Assembly (NCBI GenBank): GCA_900540805.1
Contig: UQHL01000002.1
Location: 62,001 to 126,000 of the forward strand
Direction: 5' to 3'
Length of the DNA: 64,000 nt
DNA from: an uncultured Eubacteriales bacterium
GTDB lineage: Bacteria; Bacillota; Clostridia; Christensenellales; Borkfalkiaceae
Positions within the stretch are counted from its first letter, which is position 1; each line of letters opens with the position of its first letter. The notes beneath the pieces were generated by a model. The model was not told where the DNA came from. It searched no databases and saw only the letters and a program-made list of their open reading frames with translations. A program made the position numbers and the translations under genes. Shown here one piece after another: positions 38,273-46,915 of this stretch.

Positions 38273-39490
38273 TCAGAAATCCACTTCGGTGTCGTAATAG
38301 CAGCACTTCAGAAGCTCTTCCATTTCCTTCTGCGAAGGCTGACGGGGATTGGAGCCCGTGCAGGCGTCGCCGATTGCGTTCTTTGCGATTTCGGGAAGTC
38401 TCTCGAGGAATACTTTCTCGGGAACGAAGCCTTGCTCGCAAGGATAGCTGTCCGCGCCGTAATTCTTGATGCAGTGAGGAATGTTGAGGTCGTCGTTCAT
38501 CTTTCTCAGCATGGCGATAAGAAGCTCCACTTTCTCATCGTCGTTTTTGCCGCCGAGGTGCAGGAAGTCCGCGATCTGGCCGTAGCGCTTCTTCGCGGTG
38601 GAATCCTTAGCGTTAAACCTGATGACCTTGGGCAGATACATTGCGTTGGCCGCGCCGTGAATGATATGCGCGCCGTAATCGGCAAACGCCGCACCCGTCT
38701 TGTGCGCCATGGAATGAACAATCCCAAGCAGAGCGTTGGAGAAGGCCATGCCCGCGAGGCACTGCGCGTTGTGCATGCTGTCGCGCTTGGACATATCGCC
38801 GTTATAGGAATCGACGAGGTCATTTTTAATCATCTCGATCGCATGCAACGCGAGAGGATCGGTATAATCGCAGTTTGCCGTGGAAACGTACGCTTCGATT
38901 GCGTGCGTAATCGCGTCCATACCCGTATGAGCGACCAGCTTTTTGGGCATGGTTTCCGCAAGATCGGGATCGACGATGGCCACATCGGGCGTAATTTCGA
39001 AGTCCGCGATGGGATACTTGATGCCCTTTGCATAATCGGTGATGATGGAAAACGCCGTCACTTCGGTAGCCGTACCCGACGTAGAGGAAACCGCGCAGAA
39101 ATGCGCCTTCTTTCTAAGGGCGGGGATACCGAACACTTTGCACATTTCTTCAAACGTGATGTCGGGATATTCGTATTTGATCCACATCGCTTTCGCGGCA
39201 TCGATCGGCGAACCGCCGCCCATAGCGACGATCCAGTCGGGCTGGAACTCGAGCATGGCCTGCGCGCCTTTCATAACCGTTTCGACGGAAGGGTCGGGTT
39301 CGATCCCCTCAAACAGTTTAACTTCCATGCCCGCTTCCTCCAGATAGGAAACGGCCTTGTCCAAAAAGCCGAATTTCTTCATGGAGCCGCCGCCCACACA
39401 GATCATCGCCCTTTTTCCACGGAACGTCTTCAACGCTTCCAACGAGCCCTTGCCGTGATAGAGGTCTCTGGGTAAAGTAAATCTTGCCAT
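38273..39490 (-). CDS. Iron-containing alcohol dehydrogenase
   Basis: 405 residues, group III (Fe-ADH) family. The NAD-binding GGGSPIDAAKAM, the metal site HTGMDAITHAIEAY and a second His set (MAHKTGAAFADYGAHIIHG) are intact. It reduces an aldehyde to alcohol, plausibly acetaldehyde or butyraldehyde in fermentation alongside PFL. It carries no fused aldehyde dehydrogenase domain. Own promoter (39563-39591) with a Fur/PerR-like box 29 bp upstream. Confidence 0.94.
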   Translation of the reverse strand: MARFTLPRDLYHGKGSLEALKTFRGKRAMICVGGGSMKKFGFLDKAVSYLEEAGMEVKLFEGIEPDPSVETVMKGAQAMLEFQPDWIVAMGGGSPIDAAKAMWIKYEYPDITFEEMCKVFGIPALRKKAHFCAVSSTSGTATEVTAFSIITDYAKGIKYPIADFEITPDVAIVDPDLAETMPKKLVAHTGMDAITHAIEAYVSTANCDYTDPLALHAIEMIKNDLVDSYNGDMSKRDSMHNAQCLAGMAFSNALLGIVHSMAHKTGAAFADYGAHIIHGAANAMYLPKVIRFNAKDSTAKKRYGQIADFLHLGGKNDDEKVELLIAMLRKMNDDLNIPHCIKNYGADSYPCEQGFVPEKVFLERLPEIAKNAIGDACTGSNPRQPSQKEMEELLKCCYYDTEVDF

Positions 39491-39562
39491 TGTAATATAT
39501 CCTCCGATTCAGATTTTTTTCTTCCTTCACGTATCGCGGGACAACCCTTGATACCGCCTTAT

Positions 39563-39591
39563 ATTATATCCTAAAATTTTGTCACAGTCAA
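39563..39591 (-). promoter_or_regulatory. Promoter of the iron alcohol dehydrogenase gene
   Basis: TTGACT (39586-39591), 17-bp spacer, TATAAT (39563-39568) on the minus strand. Confidence 0.85.
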
Positions 39592-39619
39592 GATTACCGT
39601 TATATTTTTATCGATTTAT

Positions 39620-39634
39620 TGAGAATTATTATCA
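39620..39634. promoter_or_regulatory. Fur/PerR-like 7-1-7 box
   Basis: TGAGAATTATTATCA differs at one position from the Bacillus 7-1-7 consensus TGATAATNATTATCA. It lies 29 bp upstream of the -35 box of the iron alcohol dehydrogenase. Confidence 0.5.
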
Positions 39635-39673
39635 ATTAGTTTCCTCTATTTTCCTTTCAAGGAAATCTACGGC

Positions 39674-39715
39674 AAAAAAAGACGTCTCCACGCGAAACAT
39701 CTGCGGGAAACGTCT
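39674..39715 (-). terminator. Terminator of the ABC ATPase gene
   Basis: AGACGT...ACGTCT stem with inner GCG/CGC, followed on the minus strand by T7. Confidence 0.82.
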
Positions 39716-39732
39716 TATAAGGAGGAAATGAC

Positions 39733-41121
39733 TTAGTTGTTGTTTTCGTTATTATCGTCGTTTTCTTTCTTTACTTCTTGTTCTTTCTTTTCTTCGATTT
39801 TTTCCGTTCTCTTGGCCATTCTGGCGTCTTTCTTCATCTGCGCCTTCATTTCCTTGGTCACGATGCGGGCGGCGTCGATCTGCGCGCGCATTTCCTGCGG
39901 TGTGGGAGGAACGAACGCCGAGCCTTCCGCATTTTCGGGAATAACCTCGTAGCCTGCGTCTCTTTCAAGCATAGTGGCTTCGGTGTATCCGTCGAAGAGG
40001 TGAATGTGGTTGGCGTCGAACGCGAGGTCGATAACGTCCTTCAGGGAAACGACCGCACGGCTGGAAATCTTTGCGATCATCTGCGTAGAGTTGTCGATAA
40101 TCGAGCCTTCTTTCGCCTCGTGATCGAGTTCGCAATAGATCTGCGTCTCTGCGCCGAGCTTTTCGATAACCTCGATACGCGCCTTGACGATCGTGTCGGG
40201 AGACGCGGACAGGAACATCTGATCCTGATGGATATCTTCGGGACGAACGCCGAGCGTCACGTCCTTATCGGTGTTGAGATATTCGTTGAGGTTCTTGATT
40301 CTTGCGACAACCGACTTGGGCAGAAGAATTTTGTTTCCGCCGATAAAGCTGACATAGACCTTGTTGTTTTCGGATACGAGGCGCGCACTCTTAAAGAAGT
40401 TCATCTGAGGGGTGCCGATAAAGCCCGCGACAAACAGGTTTACGGGATAATCGTAAAGGTTCTGCGGGGTATCCACCTGCTGAACGAAGCCGTCTTTCAT
40501 AACGACGATACGGGTACCCATCGTCATAGCTTCGATCTGGTCGTGGGTGACGTAAATAAAGGTGGTGGCAAGTCTCGCGTGGAGCTTGGAAATTTCCGTT
40601 CTCATGGAAGCACGGAGCTTTGCGTCGAGGTTGGACAGAGGCTCGTCGAGCAGGAACACTTTAGGTTCGCGGACGATGGTACGGCCGAGTGCGACACGCT
40701 GACGCTGACCGCCGGACAAAGCCTTGGGTTTTCTGGAAAGGTAATCGGTAATGCCGAGGATTTCCGCCGCCGCCTTTACTTTCTGGTCGATGATTTCCTT
40801 GGGTACTTTACGAAGCTTCAAGCCGAAAGCCATATTGTCGTAAACGGACATATGAGGATACAGAGCGTAGTTCTGGAAGACCATGGCGATGTCTCTGTCC
40901 TTGGGGACGACGTCGTTGACGAGTTTTCCGTCGATATACAGCTCGCCCGAAGAAATTTCCTCGAGGCCCGCGATCATACGAAGGGTCGTGGATTTACCGC
41001 AGCCGGAAGGTCCGACCAAAACGATGAATTCCTTGTCTCTGATATCGAGGCAGAAATTAAACACGGCCTGTACTCCCGAAGGATATACCTTGTTGATGCC
41101 TTTCAGCAAAAGTCCTGACAT
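39733..41121 (-). CDS. Sugar ABC transporter ATP-binding protein (MsmK/UgpC-like) with charged tail
   Basis: 462 residues. Walker A GPSGCGKSTT at about 36-45, Q-loop, signature LSGGQRQRVALGR, Walker B VFLLDEPLSNLDA, then the TOBE/OB regulatory domain typical of MalK-type ATPases. The last 60-80 residues (after about 380) form an extra Lys/Glu-rich, finally Asn-rich, tail not usual in the family. No permease or binding-protein genes are nearby, so it is probably a shared ATPase energising several sugar importers, as MsmK does in streptococci. Confidence 0.92.
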   Translation of the reverse strand: MSGLLLKGINKVYPSGVQAVFNFCLDIRDKEFIVLVGPSGCGKSTTLRMIAGLEEISSGELYIDGKLVNDVVPKDRDIAMVFQNYALYPHMSVYDNMAFGLKLRKVPKEIIDQKVKAAAEILGITDYLSRKPKALSGGQRQRVALGRTIVREPKVFLLDEPLSNLDAKLRASMRTEISKLHARLATTFIYVTHDQIEAMTMGTRIVVMKDGFVQQVDTPQNLYDYPVNLFVAGFIGTPQMNFFKSARLVSENNKVYVSFIGGNKILLPKSVVARIKNLNEYLNTDKDVTLGVRPEDIHQDQMFLSASPDTIVKARIEVIEKLGAETQIYCELDHEAKEGSIIDNSTQMIAKISSRAVVSLKDVIDLAFDANHIHLFDGYTEATMLERDAGYEVIPENAEGSAFVPPTPQEMRAQIDAARIVTKEMKAQMKKDARMAKRTEKIEEKKEQEVKKENDDNNENNN

Positions 41122-41164
41122 TTGTTTTTTTCCTCCATTACGGATAATAAGTTTTTATGCTTTT

Positions 41165-41193
41165 ATTTTACTCTATTTCCAAAAAAATTACAA
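41165..41193 (-). promoter_or_regulatory. Promoter of the ABC ATPase gene
   Basis: TTGTAA (41188-41193), 17-bp spacer, TAAAAT (41165-41170) on the minus strand. Confidence 0.7.
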
Positions 41194-41524
41194 TGGACAA
41201 ATTCAACAAACTTATACGACGGTATTGTATAGTTTGCACAAGAACCCCGCCCCATTTTTTAATAAAGCGTGTCCGCGGAAAGCCAAACTCCCCTTTTCGG
41301 ATGAAACTTCCTGTTAAACAGAGCCCTTTGTCCGTTAAACAGTCCTTTATCCGTAAGCGGGGGGGGGTAATAAGAAATCATGACCCTGTATCTGTAAGCG
41401 CCGTCGTCCTCTCGTCGCATGCGTATCCCTGCGCACGATAAAAAATTTGTTCAGTTCTCCGTCAATTCCCTTTTGCAGGGATAAATTTTCCATTTTAGCC
41501 GTTACGCACATCCGCGTGAGACAG
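41194..41524. other. Non-coding gap with short degenerate repeat and G9 tract
   Basis: No supported gene. Visible structure: the element CNGTTAAACAG twice (41310 and 41332), a related CCGTAAGCG at 41351, and a run of nine G at 41359-41367. No promoter pointing into a reading frame was found. Confidence 0.5.
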
Positions 41525-41554
41525 AAAAGGCCGCAGCTTAAAAAAGCCGCGGCC
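41525..41554 (-). terminator. Terminator of the Ig-like lipoprotein gene
   Basis: GGCCGC-GCTT/AAGC-GCGGCC stem (41529-41554) followed on the minus strand by TTTTCT. Confidence 0.75.
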
Positions 41555-41575
41555 GAAAATCGCCGGACGCCCCGT

Positions 41576-42043
41576 TCAGGAACCGCTCCCCTCGGAGCCG
41601 CTTTCCGACCCCGATCCGCTGTCGGAGCCTGAACCGCTGTCGGAGCTCGATCCGCTGTCGGACCCCGAATCGGAAGAAGAACCCGACGAATCCTCTTTCC
41701 CCTTTACCTTTACTTTACAGCTGACGGTCTTTTCGTTGGTAGCAGCGGTGACGATGGTTTCGCCCGCCTTTTTGGCGGTGACGACGCCGTCCTCGACGGT
41801 GGCGATCATGGGATCGGACGTTCTCCATTCCACGTGTTTATTTGCCGCGTCCGCGGGGGATACGCTCACCGTCAGACGAAAGCTTTCGCCCTCCTCCAGC
41901 TCCAGTTCCGTTTTGCTCAACGTCACCTCGACGTCCTCGTTTTTCGCTTTCTCGCCGCCGCAAGCCGCTACGCAGCAGACCGCCGCAAGGGACAGCGCCG
42001 CCGCCAAAATCTTGGTTAAAACCGATTGAATCGCTTTTGCCAT
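41576..42043 (-). CDS. Lipoprotein with one bacterial Ig-like (Big_2) domain
   Basis: 155 residues from the ATG at 42043 (AAGGAG upstream); the longer ORF start is rejected because it would run through the divergent pepT promoter. Lipobox VAAC at Cys28. Residues about 38-112 form one Big_2 domain (LELEEGESFRLTVSVSPADAA...VEWRTSDPMIATV...VTAKKAGETIVTA). The tail is a Ser/Gly/Asp/Glu low-complexity stretch, similar in style to the linker of the MBL protein at 4510-5745. Surface protein, role unknown. Confidence 0.85.
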   Translation of the reverse strand: MAKAIQSVLTKILAAALSLAAVCCVAACGGEKAKNEDVEVTLSKTELELEEGESFRLTVSVSPADAANKHVEWRTSDPMIATVEDGVVTAKKAGETIVTAATNEKTVSCKVKVKGKEDSSGSSSDSGSDSGSSSDSGSGSDSGSGSESGSEGSGS

Positions 42044-42131
42044 ATGTCTTTCTCCTTTTTTTATAGTCCTATTTTGTACGTTCGAAGCGCCGTTTATGCG
42101 TTTTTTCCAAAAAAATCCTTTGCCGAAAAAC

Positions 42132-42160
42132 TTGCAAAAAAAGGAAAAAAGCGTTATACT
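42132..42160 (+). promoter_or_regulatory. Promoter of pepT
   Basis: TTGCAA (42132-42137), 17-bp spacer, TATACT (42155-42160), 38 bp before ATG. Confidence 0.75.
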
Positions 42161-42197
42161 GTCAATAGAAAAATTCCGACGCAATAAGGAGCCTATA

Positions 42198-43409
42198 ATG
42201 TCCGTAAAAGAAAGATTTATCAGATATGTAAAGATCGATACGCAGTCAAACCCCGAGACGGGCGCCCACCCCAGCACAGAAAAGCAATTCGCTCTCGCGC
42301 GCCTGCTGACGGAGGAGCTGAAAGCGCTGGGCGCGCAGGACGTGCGCCTCGACGAACACTGCTATGTCTATGCACAGCTTCCCGCAAACGCCGAGGGACT
42401 TCCCTCTTTGGGGTTCATCGCGCACATGGACACCGAACCCGTATGCTCGGGCAGGGACGTCAAGCCCGACTGCGTCGTCTGCCGCGGCGACGTGCGGCTG
42501 AAAAACGGCAAAATCATCTCGGAAAGCGAGTTTCCCGTTCTCAAAAAATATGTCGGAAAGGAGCTGATTGTCACAGACGGCTCTACCCTGCTGGGCGCGG
42601 ACGACAAAGCGGGCGTCGCGGAGATCATGCAGCTCGTCGAGGAGCTTTCCGCCCGTCCCGAAATCAGGCACGGAAAAATCGGAATCGCGTTTACCCCAGA
42701 CGAGGAAATCGGCGAGGGCGCGTCCCTGTTCGACGTAGCGGGCTTCGGGTGCAATTTCGCCTATACCGTAGATGGCGAGGAGCTGGGCGAGCTGGGATAC
42801 GAAACCTTTAACGCCGCGGAAGCCGTCGTCGATTTTAAGGGCAAAAACATTCATCCCGGCTCGGCAAAGGGCAAAATGATCAACTGCGCGGTAATGGCGG
42901 GCGAATTTCTCGCCTCGCTTCCCGCAGACGAAACGCCCGCGACGACCGAGGGACGCGAGGGCTTTTATCACGTGGAAAGCGTGCGCGCGGAAGTGGAAAC
43001 GGGACAGATCAAGCTGATCGTCCGCGACCACGACATGGAAAAATTTGAAGCGCGCAAAAAATTCGTCTGCGACGTATGCGAAAGGCTCAACGAAAAATAC
43101 GGACGGGGCGCGGCGGAGGCAAAGCTGCGCGATCAGTATTTCAACTGTATCGAAAAAATCCGCCCGCACTTTCATCTCATCGAAAACGCGCGCAAAGCGT
43201 TTGCAAAGGAGGGCGTAACGCCTATCGAGGCGCCCGTGCGGGGCGGCACGGACGGATGCACGCTTTCCTTTATGGGGCTTCCCTGCCCCAACCTTTCTAC
43301 GGGCGGCCTCAACGCCCATTCCGTCCTCGAATTTATCCCTACGGACGCATTGGAAACCATGGTGCGGGTACTTCTCCGCCTCGTGGAAGAGTATGGACAA
43401 AACGACTGA
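42198..43409 (+). CDS. pepT: Peptidase T (tripeptidase)
   Basis: 403 residues, M20 metallopeptidase. Metal and catalytic motifs: FIAHMDTEP, TLLGADDKAGVAEIM, FTPDEEIGEG, then the C-terminal RGGTDGCTLSFMG and the final His in GGLNAHSVLE. Cuts the N-terminal residue from tripeptides. The ATG at 42198 has AAGGAG 6 bases upstream. Confidence 0.96.
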   Translation: MSVKERFIRYVKIDTQSNPETGAHPSTEKQFALARLLTEELKALGAQDVRLDEHCYVYAQLPANAEGLPSLGFIAHMDTEPVCSGRDVKPDCVVCRGDVRLKNGKIISESEFPVLKKYVGKELIVTDGSTLLGADDKAGVAEIMQLVEELSARPEIRHGKIGIAFTPDEEIGEGASLFDVAGFGCNFAYTVDGEELGELGYETFNAAEAVVDFKGKNIHPGSAKGKMINCAVMAGEFLASLPADETPATTEGREGFYHVESVRAEVETGQIKLIVRDHDMEKFEARKKFVCDVCERLNEKYGRGAAEAKLRDQYFNCIEKIRPHFHLIENARKAFAKEGVTPIEAPVRGGTDGCTLSFMGLPCPNLSTGGLNAHSVLEFIPTDALETMVRVLLRLVEEYGQND

Positions 43410-43417
43410 AAAAGGAC

Positions 43418-43455
43418 AAAAACCCGCCCGCCTTGTAAAAAGGCGGGCGGGTTTT
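43418..43455. terminator. Bidirectional terminator
   Basis: AAAACCCGCCCGCCTT/AAGGCGGGCGGGTTTT palindrome between convergent pepT and the acetyltransferase gene. Confidence 0.9.
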
Positions 43456-43462
43456 ATCTTCT

Positions 43463-44071
43463 TCAATCTTCCGCGTATTTCCCGTCGTAAAAGGGATATC
43501 TGCGCTTATCCTCCTCCGATATCGCGCGTTTTACGCGGCAGGGCACCCCCGCCGCAACGACCCCCGACGGAATATCCCTTGTGACGACGCTCCCTGCGCC
43601 GATCACGCTGTCGTCGCCTATGGTCACGCCCGCAAGGACGGTCGAGCCCGCGCCGATCCAGACGTTGTTTCCTACGTTGATCGGCTTGGCGATCTCCACC
43701 CCCTTTTTGCGCAATTCGGGGTCAATCGCGTGCTCCGCCGTAGTAAAACAGCAGTTAGGCGCGATAAAGACGTTATCCCCGAACGTCACCGCCGCCCCGT
43801 CCGTAATAATCAGATTGTGATTGGAATAAAAATCGTCCCCGACGACGATATTGTACCCGTAATCGCACCAAAAGGGCGGGGTGATTATCGCGTTTTTGCC
43901 CGCTTTTCCGAGAATCTCCGCAAGCAGCTTCCGCTGATTTTCCCTGTCGTTGGGGTTCAATTGATTATACTTGAAACACTTATCCTTGCACTTGCTTATT
44001 TCCCTTTCGTATTCGGGATTGTAGCAGCCCTGAAAGAAACAATTTACGGGCACTTTCGCGCGTTTGCTCAT
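43463..44071 (-). CDS. Sugar O-acetyltransferase (maltose acetyltransferase-like)
   Basis: 202 residues. An N-terminal Mac-type helical segment (KCFKYNQLNPNDRENQRKLL) precedes a left-handed beta-helix of hexapeptide repeats with FWCDYGYNI, the catalytic-His region FTTAEHAIDPE, and the turn IGAGSTVLAGVTIGDDSVI. Uses acetyl-CoA to acetylate a sugar or related acceptor. Last gene of the minus-strand run that starts at tyrS; 15 bases after the aldo/keto reductase. Confidence 0.92.
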   Translation of the reverse strand: MSKRAKVPVNCFFQGCYNPEYEREISKCKDKCFKYNQLNPNDRENQRKLLAEILGKAGKNAIITPPFWCDYGYNIVVGDDFYSNHNLIITDGAAVTFGDNVFIAPNCCFTTAEHAIDPELRKKGVEIAKPINVGNNVWIGAGSTVLAGVTIGDDSVIGAGSVVTRDIPSGVVAAGVPCRVKRAISEEDKRRYPFYDGKYAED

Positions 44072-44086
44072 AGCCTCCTCCGCCGT

Positions 44087-45001
44087 TTAAGGCAACGTTT
44101 TGCCCGTCGAAAGATAGAGGGCGTACCATTCCTCGCGCGTCAGCTCCACGTCGGCTCCCCTGCAAAGCTCTTTCAGCCTCGACGGGTCGGTGGTGCCCGC
44201 GATTACCTGCATGCCCGCGGGGTGGCGCAGAATCCAGGCAAACGCGATCGCCGCGGGGGTGCAGGCGTATTTTTCCGCCAATTCCTCGAGTTTTGCGTTT
44301 AACTCGGGAAATCTTTCGTTTCCGACGAAAATCCCCTCGAACATGCCGAAATTGAGGGGCGACCAGGCCTGAACGGTAATCCTTTTCAGACGGCAATAGT
44401 CGAGGATTTCTCCTCCGCGCTCCACCGATTCGCCCTTTATCATATTGACGTTGAGTCCCTCGTCCACCATACCCGCGTGCATGAGCGAAAATTGCAGTTG
44501 ATTGGCGGCGATCGGATACCTGCCCCCTTCCAAAAGCCTCGTCTGCGAAACGGAGAAGTTGCTGACGCCGAACTGCCTCACCTTGCCCGAGCGATACAGC
44601 TCGTCAAAAGCGGCAAAGATTTCATCGGGTTCCATAAGCGCGTCGGGGCGATGCAGCAGAAGCGCGTCGAGGTACTCGGTTCCCAGGCGTTTGAGGCTTC
44701 CCTCCGCCGCCTCGAGAATATGCTGTTTTGAAAAATCGAACATTCCTTTTCGGATACCGCATTTTGACTGCACGACGATCTTTTCGCGCGCGATGCCCGT
44801 ATTTTTCAGCGCCAAACCGAACAGCCGCTCGCTTTCGCCTCCCCCGTAGATATCGGCGTGATCAAACATGTTGACCCCCGCCTCCACCGCCGCTTCCAAA
44901 AGCCTTTCCGTGCGCTCCAGAGGCTTATCCGCTATGCGCATACAGCCGAGAACAATCCGCGACACGTTTAAGTCGCTCGTTCCGAGTTTTGTGTATTTCA
45001 T
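44087..45001 (-). CDS. Aldo/keto reductase
   Basis: 304 residues, TIM-barrel AKR. Asp and Tyr of the tetrad appear in FDHADIYGGGES, the Lys in KCGIRKGMFDFSK, and the His in ALLLHRPD. NAD(P)H-dependent reduction of an aldehyde or ketone; the substrate is unknown. It starts 23 bases after the Abi gene with GGGAGGA upstream, so it may be co-transcribed with it. Confidence 0.93.
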   Translation of the reverse strand: MKYTKLGTSDLNVSRIVLGCMRIADKPLERTERLLEAAVEAGVNMFDHADIYGGGESERLFGLALKNTGIAREKIVVQSKCGIRKGMFDFSKQHILEAAEGSLKRLGTEYLDALLLHRPDALMEPDEIFAAFDELYRSGKVRQFGVSNFSVSQTRLLEGGRYPIAANQLQFSLMHAGMVDEGLNVNMIKGESVERGGEILDYCRLKRITVQAWSPLNFGMFEGIFVGNERFPELNAKLEELAEKYACTPAAIAFAWILRHPAGMQVIAGTTDPSRLKELCRGADVELTREEWYALYLSTGKTLP

Positions 45002-45024
45002 AATTTAATCCTCCCGATTTTTAT

Positions 45025-45996
45025 CTATTTTTTCATGGCGTCCAGCTTACGCCAGGCGCCGCTCAATCCCGTTTCTTCATATACGCGCCTCATTGCAAAC
45101 GGAGGAAGAGCCTTTTCCACCGCGTCCACCTCGCGCACCGTGCGGCGCAAAAAATCCGAAAACTCCCCTTTGGGAAGCATATATTTGAAAATGACGACCA
45201 GCGCGAGGAAATCGCATCTGCCGTATTTTTGTCGTCCGTCGGGGAAACGGGGGATTTGGAGCGAGCGGAAAATCGGAAGCTTTTCGGTCAGCCGCACGGC
45301 GGGCAGGCGGGCGCAGAATACGCGTTCACCGTGCGCCGCGATGTTTCGATATCCCACCAGCATTTCCGTCATATTGCAAAGCTCCGAGCTGCCGAGCCCG
45401 TATTCCGCCGCGATCTCCGCGCGGTCCGTCCCCTTCATCAGCTTGAGAAATTTCGACGTGTTTCCAAAGCTCAGGGCGCGGATAAGCGCCCAAAGGGGCA
45501 CGTGTCCGTAAACCCTCGCGTTGTGCGCGATATAGTCGCGGTAGCTCTTTGCGTCCTCCCTTAAGCTGTCCTCGAGAAGCTCTTTGCAGGTGGAAATCAG
45601 CCAACGCACGTTTCCCCTTTCCGTCTCCTCGGAGGTGAAATTTTCCTCCGCGAGATAGGAGCGTTCGTTGACGCCGTAACGCTTGCTGAACGTATCGGCG
45701 ACGAGTGCCTTTATGTTGCATTCCACGGCCTGGGTATATTCGTAAACGATGCCGCGCAGGTGCTTGTCGAAGTCGTACAGCGCCTCTATATGGTCGAAAC
45801 GGGTACCGCGGATATAACGCTTTTTGTCGTCCTTGAAAAGGCGGTTGTAACCGACGGCAAAATTGTAATATCCCTCCCATTTCAGCCTGCGTTTCGCCTC
45901 CCGTTCGTCGGGAACAATCAGTCCGTCCCTTTTCAGCTTTTCTATCTGCTGTTCATAAGTAAGATAAACCTTTTCGCCCATTTCCCTTTTACGCAC
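45025..45996 (-). CDS. Abi_2 family (AbiD/AbiF-like) HEPN protein
   Basis: 323 residues. The N-terminal pattern LTYEQQIEKLKRDGLIVP...AKRRLKWEGYYNFAVGY and the later GHVPLWALIRALSFGN are typical of Abi_2 (abortive infection) proteins. A HEPN-type R-x4-H is at R217-H222 (in YRNIAAHGERVF); a second R-x4-H at R153-H158 may be chance. HEPN proteins of this class cut RNA and stop growth on phage infection. It starts with GTG at 45996 behind GGGAGG; ATG at 45981 is the alternative. It has its own promoter (46098-46126), followed by a terminator-like hairpin before the gene. The upstream neighbours are housekeeping genes. Confidence 0.88.
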   Translation of the reverse strand: MRKREMGEKVYLTYEQQIEKLKRDGLIVPDEREAKRRLKWEGYYNFAVGYNRLFKDDKKRYIRGTRFDHIEALYDFDKHLRGIVYEYTQAVECNIKALVADTFSKRYGVNERSYLAEENFTSEETERGNVRWLISTCKELLEDSLREDAKSYRDYIAHNARVYGHVPLWALIRALSFGNTSKFLKLMKGTDRAEIAAEYGLGSSELCNMTEMLVGYRNIAAHGERVFCARLPAVRLTEKLPIFRSLQIPRFPDGRQKYGRCDFLALVVIFKYMLPKGEFSDFLRRTVREVDAVEKALPPFAMRRVYEETGLSGAWRKLDAMKK

Positions 45997-46017
45997 AACG
46001 CCTCCCGACGATTTCAG

Positions 46018-46091
46018 AAAAATGGGAGCCTCATAAATGAAGCTCCCGCCGTTTCCGCAAAAAGCCGCGCTTTTCCCGAAAATCCTTCCGT
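46018..46091 (-). ncRNA. Candidate short leader RNA ending in a terminator before the Abi gene
   Basis: From the predicted start near 46091 a transcript of about 74 bases would contain an AAAAGC-GCG-GCTTTT hairpin and then a 10-bp GGGAGC...GCTCCC hairpin (46024-46047) followed by AUUUUU (46018-46023). This is 22 bases before the Abi start codon. It may be an attenuator plus short RNA as in RNA-paired toxin systems, or just the terminator of the upstream membrane-protein gene. Confidence 0.4.
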
Positions 46092-46097
46092 GTCTTT

Positions 46098-46126
46098 ATC
46101 TTATCACGAATTTTGTCTTTTGTCAA
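46098..46126 (-). promoter_or_regulatory. Promoter of the Abi gene
   Basis: TTGACA (46121-46126), 17-bp spacer, TAAGAT (46098-46103) on the minus strand. It overlaps the last codons and stop of the upstream gene (46104). Confidence 0.75.
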
Positions 46127-46892
46127 TACCCGCGGGGAAATTTTCCCCGTTTTCTTTTTGCGGCCCTCTCTCTTTGAAGTCTTTCAACAGCTTCAAAGCG
46201 CGGTCGGCCAGGACGAAATACGTTTCTCCCGCCGCAAGATACGCGCACCCTTGCCGTTTGCTTCCGTCCTCTATGCATAGCTCCGATTTATTTCTCTCCG
46301 AAACGGAAATTTCCTCCCGCCCGAAAGCGTAACAGCCCAAATCGTGCCCGATCCGCAAAAAGCCGTGCCTGATATCCGCGGCGATGCGGAGCGTTCCGTC
46401 TGCGGCGACAAATACGCAAACGTCGCGCAAAACAAATTTTCCGTCCGAAGCGGCAAAACATTTCGTAACCACGTTCGGCTCGGTATAGCCGTAATAGTCG
46501 CGGAAAGGCTTAACGGCGGCGACAAATTCCGCATAAACCAACTTCTGTCCGTAGCCCCTCCAATCGAAATTCTGTTTTTCGTCTATGCGCAGAGGGATAG
46601 TAAAAATACACACAACCGCGCAGGCCAAAAGGAACACAAAAACGAGAACCGCGACGATCTGCGGCATTGCGGGAACTTTTTCCAAACTTTTCAAACACAG
46701 ATAAAGTGCAATGCACAGCCCCGCGATAACGGTGAGAATAATCAATACCGCATAGGCGCTTTTCGGCTTCGGCCTCTCCGATTTTATTTCTTTTTTATAG
46801 GCCTCCACCAGCTTTGGATCGATTTGCAGACGTCCGTCGGCATACGCGGGCGGGCAAAGCCCCTCCGCGTCCCTTAAATTCAGATATTCCAC
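46104..46892 (-). CDS. Hypothetical protein with two membrane segments
   Basis: 262 residues. A soluble N-terminal part (1-44) with NLRDAEGLCPPAYADGRL, two hydrophobic helices (about 45-67 and 76-98), then a soluble C-terminal half of beta character (ASDGKFVLRDVCVFVAADGTLRIAADIRHG), resembling a PH-like or GRAM-like strand pattern. No family recognised with confidence. It lies 23 bases after yigZ, so it probably shares the tyrS transcript. Confidence 0.75.
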   Translation of the reverse strand: MEYLNLRDAEGLCPPAYADGRLQIDPKLVEAYKKEIKSERPKPKSAYAVLIILTVIAGLCIALYLCLKSLEKVPAMPQIVAVLVFVFLLACAVVCIFTIPLRIDEKQNFDWRGYGQKLVYAEFVAAVKPFRDYYGYTEPNVVTKCFAASDGKFVLRDVCVFVAADGTLRIAADIRHGFLRIGHDLGCYAFGREEISVSERNKSELCIEDGSKRQGCAYLAAGETYFVLADRALKLLKDFKERGPQKENGENFPAGIDKRQNS

Positions 46893-46915
46893 CCTTTTCC
46901 CTCTCTTTTTTCTCC

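Noticed and set aside
41194..41524. tRNA or small RNA in the gap upstream of the ABC ATPase
   Set aside because: No cloverleaf arms or TPC-loop-like sequence, no terminator facing outward except that of the lipoprotein gene.
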